A DNA stretch of 11,032 nt from an uncultured Clostridia bacterium. Its GTDB lineage: Bacteria; Bacillota; Clostridia; Christensenellales; UBA1242. This document shows, one piece after another, positions 9,701 through 11,032 of this stretch; position 1 is the stretch's first letter, and each line of letters begins with the position of its first letter. Both the position numbers and the translations under genes were made by a program. The stretch is from NCBI GenBank assembly GCA_947623775.1, contig CANQHL010000037.1, forward strand, positions 1 to 11,032, in the 5' to 3' direction. The notes beneath the pieces are model-generated. The model was not told the origin of the DNA. It did not search any database and saw nothing but the letters and a program-made list of their open reading frames with translations.

Positions 9701-11032
9701 TGCAGGCTTGCTTGAGGGTAATGGAATGGAAATACAATCAATTCGTCTTGCAAGCATGGATGATATGACAAATGGAGGATTATTCTCTCAAATAGGCTCT
9801 TCATCAACCAAAGTCGGCGTTGTTAAAAACTTAAATATTTCCCCTCGGGAAGTGAAATTTAATAATGCAATAAATGTAGGTGGATTGGCAGGAACGTTGA
9901 CTTATGGCAGAATTTATGACATAAAATTTAATTCCGATACATATAACTTATCTGCGATTTCTGGATTAAACTTCGTTGGCGGAATTATCGGTAGAGCGGT
10001 ATCTCAATATATAGCAAAAGATTTATATACAAATGCTGATATATGGGCAATTTATTCACCAGATAAAAGCACAAATTATGATGAAAATCTGGGAGATGAA
10101 GCGTTATATTCTTATGCCGGAGGTGCTATCGGTTTTGCGGGAAGAGGATCCGTATATAATGTTCATGTAGACGGAATCACTTCAATTTCCGGTGGTATTG
10201 TTGGAGTCGCCTATGGCGGAATTGGAGCCGGTGGAAATGTTGATAAAACGTATTCCGATATCGAAAACGGATTGTCTATAAAGGCAAGATATTATGCAGG
10301 ATTAATCGTTGGAGAAAATGCAGGTAATTTGAGTTATTCATATGTTTCTGATAATGAAAACATAGAAAGCATGTTTTCAGGCATTCCAAAGGCTGCTATA
10401 TCAGTTGGCGGAATTGCGGGAGTATTTCTTGGTGGACGAATTTCTGATTCTGTTATGGAACAAAGCTTCAGAGTGGTAAATGGCGAAAATGAAAATGTTA
10501 TCAATAATGTTGGTGGACTTGTAGGCCAGGTTGCCGCAACAAATGCAATTTCCATCTTGGAAAGAGGAATAGTATCAGGAGATATTGTTGCTTCTCGTGT
10601 TCTTGGTGGTGCAGTTGGACTTGTATCGTCAAATTTACAAGCAAAAGAGATTGCCGTAAAATCATCTTCGTTATCGGTTGTAGGCAACAAGGAAAATCCT
10701 ATCCTTGGCGGAATTGTCGGAAGCATATCTTATGATACACATGCCGCTTTGACGATGGAGCAAAGTTATTGTTGGGCAGATTTAACAATAAACACAAGTG
10801 TTGCAGGACTAAATACAACAGCAAATGTAGGTGGACTTGTTGGTTCCGCATCTGCAAATAGAAACGTTGATTTATCTTATTGCTATACAACTTCTATGAT
10901 TGATGCAACAGTTTATGATACTCGTGCAATCGGTGATGCGGTGGATTATAGCGATCAAAGCAATGCAAAAGCATCATTTACATATACAATCACACCTCAA
11001 AGCGACAAAGTAAACAATGTGTATTATTTCGG
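714..11032 (+). CDS. giant surface lipoprotein with Ig-like and GLUG beta-helix modules (3' end outside window)
   Basis: The frame is open from ATG 714 to the window edge, giving 3,439 complete codons and no stop by hand translation. The start is secure: an AAAGGAG site lies just upstream and an in-frame TAA sits at 702-704. Residues 1-26 are a lipoprotein signal peptide with Cys26. Then come an Ig-like domain (about 35-124), a long beta-rich stalk, and three GLUG-type modules starting at about 1070, 2453 and 2944, separated by beta-rich linkers and a Big_2-like domain (1624-1684). Each GLUG module opens with a header resembling those of known GLUG surface proteins. The product should be exported, lipid-anchored and mostly extracellular. 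Adhesion or cell-to-cell contact is inferred from the architecture; no catalytic motif was recognised. There are only twelve cysteines, six of them in module 2. All eight tryptophans are TGG. The C-terminus, and any wall anchor there, is not visible. Coding status is certain; the function is not. Confidence 0.95.
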   Translation, partial: MTKSSKLTIFIFSLLLVLSSILFVACGKKDYEDTYLSVDTEYVDVFVGKEAEVSVTIENPVKNMATGIRGSVSNPHVAQIERRASQSLTTTFKIVGKSGGTTRVDFISDEGSKRVSISVHVKEFSDTLTAGVNSLFVSPLKTFIPTSSDFIFKDSSTERDIAFYFYGVTSQESELKSEDIKEQNQFDEVQLKEINSKNYLIFKNKDGLFYTMGNEETIGEANDKRYTFIEVSENDGVFSVNEAQSYSVTPGQKFTFIAKYLKEKENEDDEDVICKREFSALIDIDKEAISHEYGYKILNAESADIPFKKGDENTVYKIDDHKNGDIILIPNYISPITDNMMLVGDYAKYRTVYLEVTLAMEEANLLLDAQSRNVDVASGMGLGSINNNGKTTYYYEINCPLGETDVTYFDLKFYYDGFENSEDDNVNYTYSIPIIIREIPSQLLINDVDFNSTHRVYKFYNSYASDDSGWYPFNFSILPEGAEFESLTLDLTGTGLQARYMNEKYTEILNITNLKETVYLKGIEGAAVTPSVQNLPVKLDFNVIKPDTFETYIEYEIVKGASKLDFSTDEFKDNIYLQYQGGGQDFIDIYADAEFENVTTSLESGVDVIDFGFHGQLIRNGVFYLDLTLYPKSIGSGTYRIAIDNGRATYLNVTINENLQVVNIFSNNENNTLRRFESIGANTTSAYLYNLDGKSYFDVRVYANNNFASTAVRSVLVELNNSSLSWEQDLSQTNKFKIYSNTNGTYQIKFTVNGYSIEDFKRRDVSIDYILTLVTFDYIEQLEIYKIKDGYMPDGEYSERTKANYVEVYSNTYSQSLREAKFEVGILNENGYLFKNPAKEDKDEYKDSYYSLEYLYFESDRIYKNGESVNRIYYDPNNEQNNVYTIGNYGTFDAKTLTFTAFQTLLTEGSIRLYAHIGQHGKLYTFPINITIHKYEEVSQVTLQSMEDTMNFSVLEKEKSIIAFPVNSTATRPSIVALFSGGDINVGGTRYTMFDESSITYLESGGKTQITLKLKDDFITHAENVQDAIRGTLEIVAKDWLDDSGSVRSVYRDNIITINVEYENGTPENRFTIKDVDDLLAMKNNMSAHYRLGVNIDLTSISNQLPLGELKGSIIGLNAYAQFSNITIENGVQDGGSVLFGVFTKIADGAFIEYVQFSGSFKIGSLENPQRAKAGLVAAENNGKLINVGVTLQSSDVYLKEVSAFGGLVGVNNGEIIQDFTLFEPDSSLTRTESVDSASDRIPKPLNNNLGRISYQNLNPRITVMMNDFVNVYYKSSQSTRIGGVVGQNSGTIKKVDSTVLRFSGYTNYMVFSKLKTEYIKEGSSASLLFANIFTGALVGESMKDSKIIAGSNTDSITPEQEKFMIYTSYGSGFVAGSGMIVGGEVWGYGNIGGAIGKFSGLDDSTKDSFSGLTIRTFVRGQQAENSIATLALIANVDDSASLYTAFAIQAIDDGRVNQESSMAILYSSEDSNEYFDNRGALRINKLGFGPSSSTSLGVLVMEKKTTSSINVFSYLTTRKCLGSEDAVINNSSKDVYYGNFIILGVDVNIKKIIKYATFELGNQTDMSVSPNFNNQMESLDEKNKQSVFYAYYFQAVSSTTNDVTTIQDELDKSQNKVSSLSKFYPFKVNGEMTFSSLTPNILSIDQMGTITFKKTGLAKISATSVLNTNSNSTVFYIYVVNYFDSQSLIEDNEDKNSIIYPTLTGDTLPFNDTTIELRGNNNYTVYVLPHYTYTQESDDKTRFRSDRFGVATIKGVVFNLAANVDVTASVGIDVARTKSLNEGSEDAEEITENELDISIIDQIITFRRNNETRELVYALNIEPLLRVNLGNGGLDYTAGVNKKLGETTVDYKYGAVRINNINYDTVPIQTSKTVNEELEIMSTAADEEEPIYRIIGLESESLQGNIPDEKYQLLEKDYLFNVTITRTTGLLTKDDLINGLYKINYKMTISINTESSVYLDKYNKNIYGRYYLYLQTASNSDITMVLPIDFEKTNITSIIIDNYTSINDINDNLSLGSTSDYAFPGESGMLAITINPEDSDFDYILIENDSQNYTAGKASAQFSLLSRLKDTTTQMFENNYVAGQQIGTGLRLTQNEIVDAYSRKDNSGDSIYNIYNGIIYLKYDMSSQNVSDLSISKVNISVYKEGSVVHTASIELIVKIQNFVAVEIEGKEGLSEQGDFYRVYSVARGLKYKLKLNSYGFNQENITLISSNNQLGQISIENGSYYLTITNNAINYSGGNTFNILTTASQTEGGIVRNAESKTQINIQEFVLNYNGEKVENPDIIRGMSDGVINIQVGSMYDLALDIYDYLEYDNTNQSVVSEVNDFISELETVGVWRVFTNLISQNQPNYSQASSDNTNEKLSPFIGFKNNVKQTGQNYYFNYDGLRIQPTKTHLPEEKFYYIDYNVEFKVENGLTTVVERAPMVEQKKANTIATQVVLNVYSTSSAESPIPIYNYDDFTNMRSGGYYILLNDINLPNSYDAENGEEQFMPLNGDFASFDGNGHAINFSGTYDMGALADIGVFSTLNEGSIIKNLIVNYLPSEQGDDIVNENDIYEINGLRTVRFKTTSDSFIFGTIVAENSGIITNCSVFTSKDNGNDYYLTIKADNALSGSSYVGGLVGTNSGYITNCNVSINAKVPFYLAGVVARNNRKVSACYFKEGKLINNSQYDQHVAGFAINNSGDAQIITSYVAGAQSSASVYSPDSESYITSPIAGAGFIYQNEGIIKDCYSDINLSKTSGPMAGFCYSNGGTIRNSFSLSILRSNITASAGFVHDNLVEDGLGEFENCYYIYHKATPEDKTTPGAVNIDINIDLYTMTYDGVSRLDINQFANLENFADFSYDESMSTNAVWFYSQGKNNGEYIDYIPTTDRITIKGDENKTQSNTVYKEQNITFALNRLELVAPNVKVLAVRDFDYSETDEATGNITYHYLDDASAPNRGTLHNPRLISDYQTMESEILNQTASNHLNLTTYRIISDINYGDSEDYSSLYTVIFAGLLEGNGMEIQSIRLASMDDMTNGGLFSQIGSSSTKVGVVKNLNISPREVKFNNAINVGGLAGTLTYGRIYDIKFNSDTYNLSAISGLNFVGGIIGRAVSQYIAKDLYTNADIWAIYSPDKSTNYDENLGDEALYSYAGGAIGFAGRGSVYNVHVDGITSISGGIVGVAYGGIGAGGNVDKTYSDIENGLSIKARYYAGLIVGENAGNLSYSYVSDNENIESMFSGIPKAAISVGGIAGVFLGGRISDSVMEQSFRVVNGENENVINNVGGLVGQVAATNAISILERGIVSGDIVASRVLGGAVGLVSSNLQAKEIAVKSSSLSVVGNKENPILGGIVGSISYDTHAALTMEQSYCWADLTINTSVAGLNTTANVGGLVGSASANRNVDLSYCYTTSMIDATVYDTRAIGDAVDYSDQSNAKASFTYTITPQSDKVNNVYYF
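816..1085 (+). other. N-terminal Ig-like domain of the giant lipoprotein (residues about 35-124)
   Basis: The segment from YLSVDTEYVDVFVGKEAEV to VSISVHVKEF has the strand pattern of bacterial Ig-like (Big_2-type) domains. It has an opening strand with the 'G-x-x-x-x-V' turn, a middle strand near SNPHVAQIE that parallels the usual 'S-x-x-x-x-V-A-x-V', a Gly-rich G-x-T-x-V strand, and a final alternating hydrophobic strand. It is placed directly after the lipid anchor, as the base of a stalk. Confidence 0.6.
1086..3920 (+). other. beta-rich stalk region, probable tandem Ig-like domains (residues about 125-1069)
   Basis: No family is recognised with certainty. The stretch is a run of predicted beta strands without transmembrane segments. 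Several places show the junction typical of tandem Ig-like domains: a final hydrophobic strand, a short polar or aromatic linker, then a new hydrophobic strand. I see these at about residues 432 (IPIIIREIPSQLLI), 653 (VTINENLQVVNIF), 771 (LTLVTFDYIEQLEIY), 928 (INITIHKYEEVSQVTL) and 1055 (IITINVEY). A short acidic stretch (about 263-272, KEKENEDDED) interrupts the first part. It may act as a spacer that carries the GLUG modules away from the membrane. Confidence 0.45.
3921..4950 (+). repeat. GLUG module 1 (residues about 1070-1413)
   Basis: The module opens with the header RFTIKDVDDLLAMKNNM, followed by YRLGVNIDL, which is the 'x-I-x-x-x-x-D-L-x-x-M ... y-L-x-x-D-I-D-L' entry seen in GLUG surface proteins. 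GLUG-type repeats (core G-G-L-V-G-x-N-x-G-x-I) follow at residues about 1141, 1174 (AGLVAAENNGKL), 1206 (GGLVGVNNGEI), 1283 (GGVVGQNSGTIKK), 1336, 1371 and 1393 (GGAIGKF). Such repeats are thought to build rungs of a right-handed beta-helix. The spacing is irregular, and one gap of 77 residues suggests an inserted loop or a decayed repeat. The downstream boundary is approximate. Confidence 0.75.
4951..5582 (+). other. linker after GLUG module 1 (residues about 1414-1623)
   Basis: The segment is still in frame and beta-rich at first, possibly degenerate continuation of the helix (IATLALIANVDD, TSLGVLVMEKK). It then becomes more polar, with a Gln/Asp/Lys-rich stretch near IQDELDKSQNKVSS that could be a short helix before the next Ig-like domain. 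It contains one isolated cysteine (residue 1521). I recognise no family here. Confidence 0.3.
5583..5765 (+). other. Big_2-like Ig domain (residues 1624-1684)
   Basis: This is the clearest Ig-like domain of the protein. The run SLTPNILSIDQMGTITFKK and the following TGLAKISATS reproduce the Big_2 core 'S-x-x-P-x-V-x-x-V-D-x-x-G-x-I-T-x-x-x-x-G-x-A-x-I-x-A-x-S', and it closes with the strand VFYIYVVNYF. Big_2 domains are common in bacterial surface adhesins. Here it marks the start of a second stalk segment between GLUG modules 1 and 2. Confidence 0.75.
5766..8069 (+). other. second beta-rich stalk region (residues about 1685-2452)
   Basis: No recognised family. The sequence alternates hydrophobic strands with Asn/Asp/Ser-rich loops. 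Probable Ig-type domain junctions appear at about residues 1987 (LPIDFEKTNITSIII), 2155 (IELIVKIQNFVAVEIEG), 2264 (TQINIQEFVLNYNG) and 2439 (VVLNVYSTS). The last one leads directly into the header of GLUG module 2. There is an acidic insert near residues 1782-1795 (NEGSEDAEEITENE) and another, DEEEP, at about 1887-1891. It contains no cysteine and no transmembrane segment. Confidence 0.4.
8070..9098 (+). repeat. GLUG module 2, cysteine- and tyrosine-rich (residues about 2453-2795)
   Basis: The header IPIYNYDDFTNM, then YYILLNDINL and FDGNGHAI (residue 2501), is the classical GLUG-protein entry, with the 'F-x-G-N-G-H-x-I' motif intact. Repeats follow at residues 2577 (GTIVAENSGIITNC), 2619 (GGLVGTNSGYITNC), 2645 (AGVVARNNRKVSACY), 2676 (AGFAINNSGD), 2718 (AGFIYQNEGIIKDCY), 2745 (AGFCYSNGGTIRNSF) and 2772 (AGFVHDN, ending NCYYIY). 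The intervals are 26-42 residues. Most repeats are of an A-G-F type, unlike the G-G type of module 3. Six of the protein's twelve visible cysteines are here, mostly just after the GLUG core. Confidence 0.85.
9099..9542 (+). other. linker between GLUG modules 2 and 3 (residues about 2796-2943)
   Basis: The segment follows the usual tail of a GLUG module: AVWFYSQGKNNGEYIDYIP resembles the 'W-x-x-x-x-x-N-x-x-Y-P' closing strand of GLUG proteins. It continues through a short beta-rich stretch (ITFALNRLELVAP, VKVLAVRDFDYSE) to the header of module 3. I recognise no separate domain. Confidence 0.4.
9543..11032 (+). repeat. GLUG module 3, dense G-G type array (residues 2944 onward, open at window end)
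   Basis: The header GTLHNPRLISDYQTM matches the 'G-T-x-x-N-P-x-x-I-x-x-x-x-x-L/M' entry of GLUG proteins, and FAGLLEGNGMEI (residue 2996) stands in for 'F-x-G-x-x-x-G-N-G-H-x-I'. Ten GLUG cores follow at residues 3056, 3089, 3136, 3160, 3196, 3232, 3267, 3298, 3332 and 3373, for example GGIAGVFLGGRI, GGLVGQV, GGIVGSI and GGLVGSA. The intervals are 24-47 residues, mostly 31-36, as expected for regular beta-helix turns with variable loops. The array ends only because the window ends. Confidence 0.85.

Noticed and set aside
10334..10726. 130-codon open frame on the minus strand, opposite GLUG module 3
   Set aside because: It lies wholly within the giant plus-strand gene, has no ribosome binding site that I can see, and its Pro/Ser/Thr-rich translation is the expected antisense of glycine-rich GLUG codons.
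4329..10848. Similar short DNA stretches such as GGTGGACTTGT at several places
   Set aside because: They encode the conserved GGLVG core of GLUG repeats and are too short and too scattered to be separate DNA repeats or recombination sites.
714..11032. Possible frameshift or fusion of several genes into one giant frame
   Set aside because: The frame stays in register throughout, with no internal stop and no internal start preceded by a signal peptide. GLUG headers and repeats occur in the same frame from beginning to end.
789..11032. Recoded genetic code (TGA as tryptophan) suggested by the Mycoplasma-like ATPase and high AT content
   Set aside because: All eight tryptophans in the giant frame are TGG and TGA never occurs in frame, so nothing supports recoding.

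Overview
The window holds two plus-strand genes from a low-GC bacterium: the tail of a VirB4-type ATPase gene (1-659) and, 54 bases later, one enormous reading frame that starts at 714 and is still open at the last base (at least 3,439 codons). By hand translation I find no in-frame stop in it. Everything after 714 on the other strand or in other frames is shadow of this gene. There are no RNA genes, insertion sequences or CRISPR arrays that I can see.

Organism: AT-rich DNA, AGA/ATA-rich codon use, an AGGAG-type ribosome binding site and a lipoprotein signal peptide all point to a low-GC Gram-positive lineage (Bacillota, perhaps an uncultured Clostridia-like group). The ATPase fragment recalls the VirB4/TraE ATPases of Mollicute integrative conjugative elements. 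However, tryptophan is always TGG (eight times in the giant frame) and TGA never occurs in frame, so the recoded Mycoplasma code is not in use.

Layout. 1-659: C-terminal 218 residues of the ATPase, with Walker B and the RKYGG and TQ motifs. 660-713: short gap with a possible sigma-A promoter, a perfect 9-bp dyad and the RBS. 714-11032: a giant lipoprotein. In residue numbers, it has a lipobox Cys at 26; an Ig-like domain at about 35-124; a long beta-rich stalk to about 1069 with recurrent Ig-type domain junctions; a first GLUG beta-helix module at about 1070-1413; a linker and a clear Big_2-like domain at 1624-1684; a second beta-rich stretch to about 2452; a second GLUG module at 2453-2795, where cysteines cluster; a linker; and a third, very dense GLUG module from 2944 that runs out of the window.

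How they may work together (inference): a lipid-anchored, mostly extracellular protein with Ig-like stalk segments alternating with beta-helical modules looks like a giant adhesin or cell-contact protein. Its position directly behind a VirB4-type gene in the same orientation, without a terminator between them, suggests it may belong to a conjugative element and act in mating-pair contact. A chance neighbour or cargo gene is the main alternative. The giant lipoprotein and its link to the conjugation ATPase are the parts of the window most worth following up.
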